DNA of 13,575 nucleotides from an uncultured Oscillospiraceae bacterium (GCA_934597125.1 CAKTQM010000042.1:1-13575); one strand, 5' to 3'; shown: positions 1-6,437, numbered from the stretch's first letter. The notes: generated from the sequence alone by a model not told the origin. Program-made: numbers and translations.

Positions 1-94
1 CGTCCACCCGAACATGGGGCTGGCCGTCAGGCTCGTAAAGCGTCCGGGTGCAGAGCTTATTGATATAGCCCTCATAGAGAAAGCGTTTCTTCAT
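1..94 (-). CDS. Partial ORF of unknown function running off the left edge
   Basis: An ATG at 94 opens a frame that stays open to the window edge. It reads MKKRFLYEGYINKLC, then continues through CTRTLYEPDGQPHVRVD. It overlaps the last codons of the CD1108-like fragment in another frame, and no Shine-Dalgarno sequence precedes the ATG. I do not recognise the protein. It may be a real gene start, or the continuation of the upstream frame after a one-base frameshift, since the CD1108 stop falls where the neighbouring frame is open. Too little is visible to choose. Confidence 0.3.
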   Translation of the reverse strand, partial: MKKRFLYEGYINKLCTRTLYEPDGQPHVRVD

Positions 95-940
95 CCATGA
101 TGTAGACCGGCACATGGGAAAGGTCGAAGTTTTCCAGCCTCACCTTGCAGATATAGTAGTTGTACGGTACTTCCACGTCATAGTCATTTTCCTCGCTGTC
201 TGTCCGTGTCTCCGTCCGATAGCGTACCTCCACCTCCACGGTCTGCGTCAGGATGTACTGCTTTTCAAAGAGCATTTGCAGTTCCTCCTGAACCTCGTCG
301 ATGGTGAACACCCCTTCATGGAACGCCGTGAGAATGGAGATCAGCACATAAGGGTCATGCCCGATCTCGTCCAGATCAAAACGGTATTCGTCATATCCAG
401 GGTGCAGAGTCTCATAGTGGTCCAACTCATATTGAAGCTCCTGCTCCAGTTCGCAGTAGGTCGCCTCCGCAGCCAGCATATCCGCATCCTCGGAGAGATA
501 AGAGGAAGTGAATACGCCGCCCACGCCGGAGCCTGCCATCATGGAACAGGAAGATACCCCGCCAAACAGCAGGGCAACACAGGCACCAATACCGATCACC
601 AGCAGCACCGCCCGGCTATGGTGCTTGATGTAGAGGAAAGTTTCCTTGAAGGCGTCCTTTGCTTTCTGCGCCACACTTTTCGCCGTGGTTGCGGTATTTT
701 TTGCGGCTTTCTCTGCCTGCCGCAGCTCCTTTGCATAGTTCCGCTTGATCCGCTGTTTCTGCAGAAAGCGGGATATCGGATTAGAAGCCGCCAATGCAGG
801 ATCATCATGCAGTGCCTTTTGGTAAAGGTACTCGGCGTTTGCCTTAAAAGAAGCCTGCTCTGCCTTTGCCGCGTCACGCCAGGGCTTTGTACCCTGATCC
901 CGGTTTTGGGAAACACGGTTCCACACCTGATCCTGGATCA
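1..940. mobile_element. Remnant of a CD1108-type integrative conjugative element
   Basis: This stretch carries part of a CD1108-family conjugative-element gene, a family found in Tn916/CTn-like elements of gut Clostridia. The right edge is placed near 895-945, where the coding sequence of an ATC-hydrolase-like gene stops matching its family and the CD1108-like sequence begins. The left edge lies outside the window. No integrase, relaxase or complete transfer gene is visible here, so it may be a decayed fragment or the end of a larger element. The boundary is set by protein similarity recalled from the family, not by a detected att site, so the exact base is uncertain. Confidence 0.55.
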
Positions 941-947
941 CCAGCAT
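72..947 (-). pseudogene. CD1108-family mobile element protein, truncated at both ends
   Basis: This 291-codon frame matches the central part of CD1108-family proteins of conjugative elements, which are membrane proteins thought to serve the transfer apparatus and usually end in a cell-wall peptidase (NlpC/P60-type) domain. Visible family features are a charged Ala/Lys-rich segment containing SNPISR and LQKQRIKRNYA (about residues 55-85), one transmembrane helix (about 112-130), and a conserved block with HPGYDEYRFDLD, HDPYVLISILTAFHEG and VEVPYNYYICKV. The family-like part starts only near residue 20. The first residues are out-of-frame sequence at the junction with the neighbouring gene. The frame stops after VPVYIMDEETLSL, where full-length relatives continue, so the peptidase domain is absent. 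A GTG or ATG-led protein could still be made, but function is unlikely. Confidence 0.7.
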
Positions 948-1389
948 AATAGGGGGCCACCGTCATCTCATAATCGTGCCACCTGTCGCAGTCCGCCTTG
1001 GCCGTGAGGAATGCCCGATGCATCAGCTTCCTGAAAAACGGCCTGTTGCCGTCCACAAACCGCAGTCTGCGAAAGGTGGGCAGGATCAGCTTTTCCTCCA
1101 TCTCCTCGATCTCCCGAAAGGAGGTAACGGCCCTGCATACCACGTAATAGCTCATAAGCGCGATGCAGTCATAGGTGCCGCCCTTGCCGTTGTGAAAGTT
1201 CTTTCTGCCGCCCAGATCGGTGCGCCAGTCAGAGAGAAACGCCGCATACCGCCGCTGCACCCGCTCCCAGACCGCCTCCCGCTCCGTCTCCGGATAGTGC
1301 AGCGCGATCTTCTCCCGCATCTTCTTTCTGCATTGCCGGGAGTACAGCACATGGCAGCCGCGGTCAAATTGCAATTCGCTGTCCTTCAT
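874..1389 (-). CDS. L-2-amino-thiazoline-4-carboxylic acid hydrolase family protein, C-terminally truncated
   Basis: The first ~148 residues resemble the ATC-hydrolase-like family (Pfam ATC_hydrolase). Supporting stretches include RRYAAFLSDWRTDLGGRKNFHN, YDCIALMSYY and the RWHDYEMTVAPYY motif near 136-148. Full-length relatives continue for roughly 60 more residues with a conserved Cys-rich tail. Here that tail is replaced by unrelated sequence (GSGVEPCFPKPGSGYKALA) read from the mobile-element junction, so the protein is probably inactive or altered. The ATG at 1389 follows AAAGGCGG at 8-base spacing and lies 15 bases behind the upstream MBL-fold gene, indicating the same operon. The reaction named by the family (ATC ring opening in cysteine synthesis) is rarely proven for clostridial members, so the substrate is unknown. 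Confidence 0.7.
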   Translation of the reverse strand: MKDSELQFDRGCHVLYSRQCRKKMREKIALHYPETEREAVWERVQRRYAAFLSDWRTDLGGRKNFHNGKGGTYDCIALMSYYVVCRAVTSFREIEEMEEKLILPTFRRLRFVDGNRPFFRKLMHRAFLTAKADCDRWHDYEMTVAPYYAGDPGSGVEPCFPKPGSGYKALA

Positions 1390-1404
1390 CGTCCCGTCCG
1401 CCTT

Positions 1405-2268
1405 TCATCGTCCCACGCCTTTCAGGCGCTCCCCTCTCGCCCGCTCCTCCGTGTCGTCCGACTCGTCGTAGGCGTCATAGGGCGCGCCGGGATCGTGTGC
1501 CTTCTTTTTGAAGGGGGAGCACAGTGCCTCCCTGTGGGCAAAAGCAAAGTCAAAGTCATCTGTCCAGCCGGTATGTCCGGTGATGAAATACGGCGGCAGC
1601 CCCCGTCCACGCAGCTTTTCCTCCAGCTCCGCCAACGATCTCACCGCCAGCCGGTTGTCCTCCGCCAGCGCGGAAATAAAGCTGTACCCGCCGTCCGCAC
1701 CAAACCAGATGGTGTCGCCGGTAAACAGATACCTGTCGTCGATCAGATAGACCATATGTCCCCAGGTGTGGCCCGGAACCAGAAAGCACTCGATCCTGAT
1801 GCCGTCAATATCAAAAACCTGGCCGTCCCGCAGCAGGATTTTTTCGTTGTTGATGGTCACCTGCGGCAGCTTGTACATATGATAAATGACCTTGCGGCGC
1901 ACCTGGCCGGTGAGGTATTTGTTCTCGATCTCCCCCACATACAGCACCGCGTTCCGGAACAGTCCCGGACTGTCCGCCTCCACCGCCCCCACATGGTCGG
2001 TGTCCTGATGGGTAATGAGGATGTGGCGGATAGACCCGGGGTCAATGTCCAGCCACCCCATCTTCTCCTGCAGCCGGTCATAGTTGTACCCCGCGTCGAT
2101 CATAATGGTGGTGCCGCCCTTCCGGTAGAAGAAGATATTCGCCACCCACTCCCGCACGCAGGCCACGTGCTCGTCGATCCATCCGGTGTTCAGCGGCTTG
2201 AATATCTCCTTGCCGCGGTACATCCTGCTCATTTCCCGTTTCTGAAATTCCGTCGCCTTCTTTGACAT
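1405..2268 (-). CDS. MBL-fold metallo-hydrolase
   Basis: This is a 287-residue metallo-beta-lactamase-fold hydrolase, probably cytoplasmic because no signal peptide is seen. The metal ligands are visible in order: THQDTDH at 86-92, PGHTWGH with H167, FTGDT with D185, and ITGHTG with H232. The first motif reads HxDxDH rather than the usual HxHxDH, so one His ligand (position 89) is Asp. The family cleaves thioesters, lactones, phosphodiesters and similar bonds; this substrate cannot be read from sequence. The ATG at 2268 follows the methyltransferase stop by one base, and its GGAGGTG ribosome binding site lies inside that gene's last codons, so translation is coupled. The C-terminal ~35 residues are charged and probably disordered. 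Confidence 0.85.
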   Translation of the reverse strand: MSKKATEFQKREMSRMYRGKEIFKPLNTGWIDEHVACVREWVANIFFYRKGGTTIMIDAGYNYDRLQEKMGWLDIDPGSIRHILITHQDTDHVGAVEADSPGLFRNAVLYVGEIENKYLTGQVRRKVIYHMYKLPQVTINNEKILLRDGQVFDIDGIRIECFLVPGHTWGHMVYLIDDRYLFTGDTIWFGADGGYSFISALAEDNRLAVRSLAELEEKLRGRGLPPYFITGHTGWTDDFDFAFAHREALCSPFKKKAHDPGAPYDAYDESDDTEERARGERLKGVGR

Positions 2269-2269
2269 A

Positions 2270-2884
2270 TCACACCTCCGCTTTCACACATTCCGCATAG
2301 GTCAGCGGGAAGGAGGCCCGCAGCACGGCGCTTTTCCGCACTGCCCAGCCGTTGTCCCGCAAAAACGCCAAATAGTCTCCGCTGTCCCACTTGCTGTGCA
2401 GGGGAAAGCCCGCCAGCCTCATCAAAAAAGCCCTGCCCCTGCCGAAAAACGAATTCCCCGCATGGGTAAAGGTCGGCGCGATCAGCACGCCGCCATCCTT
2501 CAGCACCCGCCGGATCTCCTCCAGCGCCTTCTCCGGCTGCGGAACGATATGCAGTGCGTTGGACAGGATCACCACATCAAAGGACTGATCCGCATACGGC
2601 AGGTGAAACATATCCTGCACCGAAAAATGCAGCTTGACGGACTCGTTGTCCCGCTCTGCCTCCCGGATCATCTCCGCGGAGGCGTCCGTCGCCTCGATAT
2701 GCTCCGCCGCGCTGACGATGTGCTTGGCGATCAGCCCCGTGCCGGTTGCCAGCTCCAGCACCGTCCTGTGCCGCACCACCGGACGAAGCAGCTCATACAT
2801 CTGCTCATAGGCTGCCGCGTCCTTCCGCATAAAGCGGTCATAGATCTTTGCGTTCCTGTCCCAAAAATTTCTGCGTTCCTGCAT
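2270..2884 (-). CDS. Class I SAM-dependent methyltransferase
   Basis: This is a soluble Rossmann-fold methyltransferase of about 204 residues. Motif I is VLELATGTGL (42-51, S-adenosylmethionine binding), motif II contains ATDAS with an acidic residue near 68, motif III is in SFDVVILSNALHIV (101-114), and LKDGGVLIAPTF forms the later strand. The pattern matches Methyltransf_11/25-type small-molecule or quinone methyltransferases, and the acceptor is unknown. A longer frame begins at a GTG at 2893, but that GTG lies within the AGAAGGTGA ribosome binding site, which is correctly spaced for the ATG at 2884, so the shorter start is preferred. It is the first gene of an operon with the MBL-fold hydrolase and the ATC-hydrolase-like gene, directly downstream of a TetR regulator, which suggests modification or detoxification of a small ligand. 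Confidence 0.87.
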   Translation of the reverse strand: MQERRNFWDRNAKIYDRFMRKDAAAYEQMYELLRPVVRHRTVLELATGTGLIAKHIVSAAEHIEATDASAEMIREAERDNESVKLHFSVQDMFHLPYADQSFDVVILSNALHIVPQPEKALEEIRRVLKDGGVLIAPTFTHAGNSFFGRGRAFLMRLAGFPLHSKWDSGDYLAFLRDNGWAVRKSAVLRASFPLTYAECVKAEV

Positions 2885-2916
2885 GATACTCACCTTCTGC
2901 TACCCGCCGATCTGCT

Positions 2917-2943
2917 TTTATAAAATCGGTTAGGTTGTGCTAA
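2917..2943 (-). promoter_or_regulatory. Possible promoter of the methyltransferase operon
   Basis: After the TetR terminator the minus strand shows TTAGCA (2938-2943) and TATAAA (2917-2922) separated by 15 bases, which is shorter than ideal. The -10 is good and the -35 is weak, so the call rests mainly on position between a terminator and a well-marked gene start. Confidence 0.35.
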
Positions 2944-2944
2944 C
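2929..2944. promoter_or_regulatory. GTTAG-N6-CTAAC inverted repeat, candidate operator
   Basis: A perfect 5-base inverted repeat with a 6-base spacer overlaps the -35 area of the possible methyltransferase promoter. Its size and position suit a dimeric repressor such as the adjacent TetR protein. It does not share half-sites with the repeats at the tetR promoter, so the link is only by location. Confidence 0.3.
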
Positions 2945-2957
2945 TCATATGGTTTTG

Positions 2958-2980
2958 AAAAACCGCATCGCTGCGGTTTT
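2958..2980 (-). terminator. Intrinsic terminator behind the TetR gene
   Basis: A perfect 9-base stem (AAAACCGCA/TGCGGTTTT) with a TCGC loop on the plus strand lies 9 bases after the TetR stop. Read on the minus strand it ends in TTTTT (plus 2958-2962). It should end tetR transcripts before the methyltransferase operon. The symmetric A and T runs mean it could work in both directions. Confidence 0.75.
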
Positions 2981-2988
2981 CCGCTGAT

Positions 2989-3564
2989 TCAAAATAATTC
3001 CCTGCACGTGCCCCGCACCAGCGTTTCCAGCACCTGCGGGTACAACTCCCCGATCTGCTCCTGATGGGACACCGTCAAGATCAAGCCGCGGATCGCGGCG
3101 GCCGCCAGCGCCATGCCGCCTCTGGGCTGCAAGCCGCTCTCCTCCAGAAGTGCGCGGATATGCGTCTCATCATCATGGTAATGCGCCGTTTTCACCTCAT
3201 CCGGAAGTCTGCGCAGCAAAAACTCCGCATCGTTCTCAATGAACACCAGTGCCCGCGTCTTGGACAGCCAGCGGCAGGCGGCAAGGATCGCCTCCGCCCC
3301 CCGCTCCGCCGGAGGCAGCGCCGCGTTTTCCTGCAGGGACGTCTGTGCCACCGCGAAGCCCTCCGTGTGGATGTCCTCCAGCACGGCAAAAAACAGCAAC
3401 TCCTTCGAGGCAAAAAATTTGTAAAACGATCCCTTGGAGATCCCCACGGCATCCGCCAGCTGCTCCACGGACGTTTTCCGCATCCCGATGGTCACACCAC
3501 ACTGCCGCGCCTGCCGGATCAAGTCCCTGCTGATTATTTCGTTTTGTTCTTCCGTAAAAGCCAC
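2989..3564 (-). CDS. TetR/AcrR-family transcriptional regulator
   Basis: This is a 191-residue one-component repressor. The N-terminal helix-turn-helix reads TSVEQLADAVGISKGSFYKFF at about 31-51, followed by the usual KELLFFAVLED helix; the C-terminal part is a ligand-binding helical domain of unknown specificity. The frame extends upstream to 3705, but that extension crosses a near-perfect promoter, so an earlier start is impossible from that promoter. A GTG at 3564 is preferred because GAGGGG precedes it by 7 bases; another GTG at 3570 is too close to that site. It sits upstream of a methyltransferase and hydrolase operon on the same strand, separated by a terminator. Inverted repeats at its own promoter suggest autoregulation, and control of the downstream operon is inferred. 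Confidence 0.88.
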   Translation of the reverse strand: MAFTEEQNEIISRDLIRQARQCGVTIGMRKTSVEQLADAVGISKGSFYKFFASKELLFFAVLEDIHTEGFAVAQTSLQENAALPPAERGAEAILAACRWLSKTRALVFIENDAEFLLRRLPDEVKTAHYHDDETHIRALLEESGLQPRGGMALAAAAIRGLILTVSHQEQIGELYPQVLETLVRGTCRELF

Positions 3565-3582
3565 GCGCACGCCCCTCAACTT

Positions 3583-3610
3583 TATGACCGGATTTATTCT
3601 TTCGGTCATA
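3583..3610. promoter_or_regulatory. TATGACCG-N12-CGGTCATA inverted repeat, candidate TetR operator
   Basis: Two perfect 8-base arms flank a 12-base A/T-rich spacer. The repeat begins at the -10 hexamer of the tetR promoter and covers the expected transcription start, the classic place for a self-repressing TetR protein. The 28-base span fits TetR-family operators bound by one or two dimers. Confidence 0.6.
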
Positions 3611-3638
3611 TAGTAACAGAGTTTTCTCCCTCTGTCAA
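3610..3638 (-). promoter_or_regulatory. Near-consensus sigma-A promoter of the TetR gene
   Basis: On the minus strand TTGACA (plus 3633-3638) and TACTAT (plus 3610-3615) are exactly 17 bases apart. The expected start of transcription is near 3603, about 40 bases ahead of the GTG start. The spacer itself contains the inverted repeat ACAGAG-N8-CTCTGT (3616-3635), a second possible protein-binding site. Confidence 0.85.
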
Positions 3639-3681
3639 GATGCCTCCACCGGTTCTTTCGTGTTTTTTCGACCCAAAGGAT

Positions 3682-3721
3682 AGAACAGGGGACAGACGCA
3701 AACACGTCTGTCCCCTGTTCT
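3682..3721. repeat. Perfect 17-base inverted repeat hairpin
   Basis: Arms of 17 bases (3682-3698 and 3705-3721), beginning AGAACAGGGG and ending CCCCTGTTCT, enclose the loop CAAACA. No T-run follows on either strand, so it is not a standard intrinsic terminator. It lies between the 3' end of the small lipoprotein gene and the tetR promoter. The outer AACAGGGG/CCCCTGTT part recurs in the hairpin at 11150-11191. It may be a REP-like palindromic element or a transcript-end hairpin. Confidence 0.7.
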
Positions 3722-3832
3722 GCCTATTCTACACAAAAACGGGAATGCTGCGCATGCTGCCCGCGCCGCTGCGGGCGATCGCTCTCCCCGGCAGCCTCCT
3801 GTGTGCAGTCAATAGTTGTTTGGCTGATGTGC

Positions 3833-4366
3833 TCAGCCCTCCTCGATCATGCGGAAATACAGGCCGTTTGTAGCGGTGCTGTCCGTCAGCACCATGATAT
3901 CGGCACCATTCAGATCAGCAAATCTGCAATAGTTGTCAGAGGTAGTGCCATCCTCGTTGGGCAGGGTTAGAACCAGCGCCATATTGTCCTCGGTCACGCC
4001 GCAGCTGCCGCTCAGGGTCTCATTGCCGGTGATGTAGGAAGCAGCGTCCACGTCATCCACGTCGATCTCCAGCACGCCGCCATTGCTCTGCAGCATCTCG
4101 GTAGCCTGCTCGTCGGTCATCTCAACACCGTTCAGGAAACCGCCGCTGAACTCCCAGCGGGTGCCCACGATGTAGTCAGGCACTTCCACAAAGTTCATCA
4201 CATCCAGAGGGCTGATCGTATCGTCCGCACTGTCGCTCTGGCTGGGATCAGTGTTGTCGTTCACATCGGCGTCATCGCCGGTGTCGCCGCCGCAGGCCAC
4301 CAGGGACAGCACCATCACCAGTGCCAGCAGGATCGCTAAAAACTTCTTGAAATTCACTTTTTTCAT
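3833..4366 (-). CDS. Small Asp-rich secreted lipoprotein, unknown function
   Basis: The product of about 177 residues has a lipoprotein signal peptide (MKKVNFKKFLAILLALVMVL, then the lipobox LVAC) and should be anchored in the outer face of the membrane after lipidation of that Cys. A short linker rich in Asp, Ser and Thr follows. The rest, with YIVGTRWEFSGGFLNGVEMTDE near its start, looks like a compact beta-rich domain similar in style to lipocalin-like clostridial lipoproteins, but I do not recognise a named family. The start is ambiguous: GGAGG touches the ATG at 4366 with no spacer, whereas a GTG at 4357 is 9 bases away and would keep the signal peptide. A GTG at 4378 lacks a site. It follows the clostripain-like gene by about 65 bases. 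Confidence 0.75.
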   Translation of the reverse strand: MKKVNFKKFLAILLALVMVLSLVACGGDTGDDADVNDNTDPSQSDSADDTISPLDVMNFVEVPDYIVGTRWEFSGGFLNGVEMTDEQATEMLQSNGGVLEIDVDDVDAASYITGNETLSGSCGVTEDNMALVLTLPNEDGTTSDNYCRFADLNGADIMVLTDSTATNGLYFRMIEEG

Positions 4367-4394
4367 CCTCCAAATCACATATGTTTCTTGTTGT

Positions 4395-4421
4395 TTTATA
4401 TCAACCGCTTTTCGCGGTCAA
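4395..4421 (-). promoter_or_regulatory. Possible weak promoter and stem-loop ahead of the small lipoprotein
   Basis: The minus strand has TTGACC (plus 4416-4421) and TATAAA (plus 4395-4400) 15 bases apart, with TAAAAC offering a poorer -10 at 17. The same stretch folds as ACCGC-GAAAA-GCGGT. It may give the lipoprotein its own transcript or simply be an intercistronic hairpin. Confidence 0.3.
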
Positions 4422-4430
4422 TACCGTTCA

Positions 4431-6368
4431 TTACGCCACGCTGGTGTAGATCTCGCCATCCTCGCAGGTGAACATGACGCTCTCGGAATAGGCGTAGTTG
4501 CCCATGGCGTCCTGCATCTCAAAGAGCATGAAGTAGTCACCGTCCGACAGCTGGATCTCACCAAAGGCGGTATCCGCCGTCACCGTGAAGGTATCCACGG
4601 CATAGGGCTGCAAGTCCCCCTCGCCGGACAGGGTGTCCACGTACCACACAGTGGTGATCTCATCGCCCACCTCCAGGTGCCGCAGCTCCTTGTCGGCCAT
4701 GCCGTTGTCGTCAATGCCCTGCCGCGCGCCCAGGATCGTCCACGCCTCTTCGTTGAAGTCATAGACCACCTGCAGGTTGTACTCCTCACCGTTCAGCAGC
4801 ACCGGCACGGAATAGAGATTGTAGTCGTCGCCGGCAAAGCTCAGCTCCATGTAGACCAGATAGCCGTCAATGCCGCCCCACACGCCGCGGAAATTGTCGG
4901 AGAACACACCGTTGTCCCAGTCGGCGTTGATGTCGTTATCCGTACCCAGCATCAGCATCATATCCTCCTCCGCGTCCACATAGACCAGAGAAAAGCCGAT
5001 GTCCGCCAGGATGCTGTCCGCCTTGGGGCCCAGTGTCATAACGGCCGTGCCCTCATCGTTCACGTCCACCGCCATGCCGTCCCAACCCATGGTCAGCAGG
5101 CTCTCCACCTCCGGCAGCTCCTCAATGGCCATGTCGTTGATGTAGTCCATGCCCTCCTGGCTCAGTCCGCCGGTCAGCTCATAGGAATACAGATATTTGA
5201 ACGCGGCGCCCGCGCCCTGATCGATGTAGCCGTTCAGGTCATCCACATCGCCGCTGTAGGGGTAATAGCAGGAAAGGCCCGTTGCCTCGGTGCGGTATAC
5301 GCCGTTGATGCGGTACAGGATGCACTCATCCAGCGCGTCCAGCACGTCCTGAGCGCTGCCCAGCAGATCCAGACTGCGGCGGGCCATATGGCCCAGATCC
5401 ACCATGTTGGTATAGCCCTGCTCGCGGGTGTTGCCGCCGTAGTTCTCACTCTGTGCCGCCACACGGCCCAGACGGGAGAAGAAGCCGGGGTCGGAGCAAG
5501 AGGCAGTCAGCGCCTCTTTTCCGAAGCTTTCATATGCGTCTAACAAACTCCCCAGTTTGGACAGATCGGTCACCGACAGCGTGGCGTTGTCTTCCGTTCC
5601 CACGTCCTCACAGCCCTCGTAGTAGGCGTCGCAGATCACCTGACCCAGCTCCGCGCCGTCCATAGACGGCTTGGCGGCCAGCGCCTCCAGCCAGCGGGTA
5701 TAATACCAGCCGTTGGCCGGCTCCGTCTCCTCCGACGCCACCAGATAGCGGGCCAGATCGCAGAAGGTATAGGCCGTGTCCACCGTGGCCATCAGGCAGG
5801 TATCAAAACCCACAAGCTCCACAGGCTGCTGGCCCTCCTCCGTCGTGGGCTCCCACACGTCGGCAAAGGCGGCGTACATCTCGCTGAGGGACAGGGAATC
5901 CAGATCGTACAGCTCGTCAAACGACGCACCGCTCACCGATCCGCCGCCGTGGTTCCAGAATACCACAGCCGTCCTGTCCGCGGGATAGTTGTCCTTTGCA
6001 AAGTGCAGGAAGTCCGCCAGCGTCTCACTGTCTCCCATACTGGCCGACGGCTGCTCGTCCACCAGTGTCAGACCTTCGCTGTTATAAACATAGCGCTGCA
6101 ATTTTTCAGCGTCCACCATCTCGTTCTGCCACTGGGCCGCGCCGCCTGTCTCGATGACCACCGTCACGTTGGCGGGCAGCTCCACATCCAGCATCTCCTG
6201 CATATCGCCGGTGGCGAATCCGCCCTCAGACTCCAGATCGCTGCCGCACAGGTACCAGTAAACGGCCCAGGTCTCGTCGCCCAGCTCCACCGGCTCATCC
6301 TCCAGGCAGCCGGTGCAGACAAACAGCATCGTCAGCGCCATCATCAGCGCCAGCAATTTTTTTCTCAT
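4431..6368 (-). CDS. Clostripain-related cysteine peptidase (family C11) lipoprotein
   Basis: This 645-residue protein starts with a lipoprotein signal peptide whose Cys21 follows a TG pair, so it is likely exported and tethered to the membrane. The C11 catalytic pair is visible: His140 in FWNHGGG and Cys191 in VGFDTCLMATVDTAY, with the early YWYLCGSDLE strand typical of the fold. C11 enzymes are clan CD endopeptidases, often Arg- or Lys-specific and self-processing; specificity here is not readable. The last ~240 residues are acidic and beta-rich and probably form an accessory binding domain. AGGAG lies 5 bases before the ATG. It sits between a LemA-like gene and a small lipoprotein, downstream of a two-component pair, suggesting a regulated surface or secreted protease. 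Confidence 0.88.
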   Translation of the reverse strand: MRKKLLALMMALTMLFVCTGCLEDEPVELGDETWAVYWYLCGSDLESEGGFATGDMQEMLDVELPANVTVVIETGGAAQWQNEMVDAEKLQRYVYNSEGLTLVDEQPSASMGDSETLADFLHFAKDNYPADRTAVVFWNHGGGSVSGASFDELYDLDSLSLSEMYAAFADVWEPTTEEGQQPVELVGFDTCLMATVDTAYTFCDLARYLVASEETEPANGWYYTRWLEALAAKPSMDGAELGQVICDAYYEGCEDVGTEDNATLSVTDLSKLGSLLDAYESFGKEALTASCSDPGFFSRLGRVAAQSENYGGNTREQGYTNMVDLGHMARRSLDLLGSAQDVLDALDECILYRINGVYRTEATGLSCYYPYSGDVDDLNGYIDQGAGAAFKYLYSYELTGGLSQEGMDYINDMAIEELPEVESLLTMGWDGMAVDVNDEGTAVMTLGPKADSILADIGFSLVYVDAEEDMMLMLGTDNDINADWDNGVFSDNFRGVWGGIDGYLVYMELSFAGDDYNLYSVPVLLNGEEYNLQVVYDFNEEAWTILGARQGIDDNGMADKELRHLEVGDEITTVWYVDTLSGEGDLQPYAVDTFTVTADTAFGEIQLSDGDYFMLFEMQDAMGNYAYSESVMFTCEDGEIYTSVA

Positions 6369-6437
6369 ATGATCTCCTATTCATATCCGCCGCGCAGGGC
6401 GCATTCCGCCCCTCCGCGTTCTTTTTTCGCTTCCTTC

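Noticed and set aside
114..1007. Long plus-strand frame opposite the mobile-element fragment
   Set aside because: It lies antisense to a recognisable CD1108-like sequence, has no ribosome binding site or family features, and spans the recombination junction.
976..2265. 429-codon plus-strand frame opposite the MBL and ATC genes
   Set aside because: The composition (many His, Arg, Pro, Val) is that of an antisense shadow of a GC-rich gene, and the minus-strand genes are clearly identified with conserved motifs.
3565..3705. N-terminal extension of the TetR regulator
   Set aside because: It includes a near-perfect promoter and operator-like repeats; an ATG inside it lies next to the -10 hexamer.
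3722..3832. Weak hairpins (GCCCGC/GCGGGC, and the direct repeat ATGCTGC twice) followed by GTTTTTG on the minus strand, considered as the lipoprotein terminator
   Set aside because: The stem nearest the T-run is only about 4 base pairs and the stronger stem is too far from it, so the terminator could not be supported.
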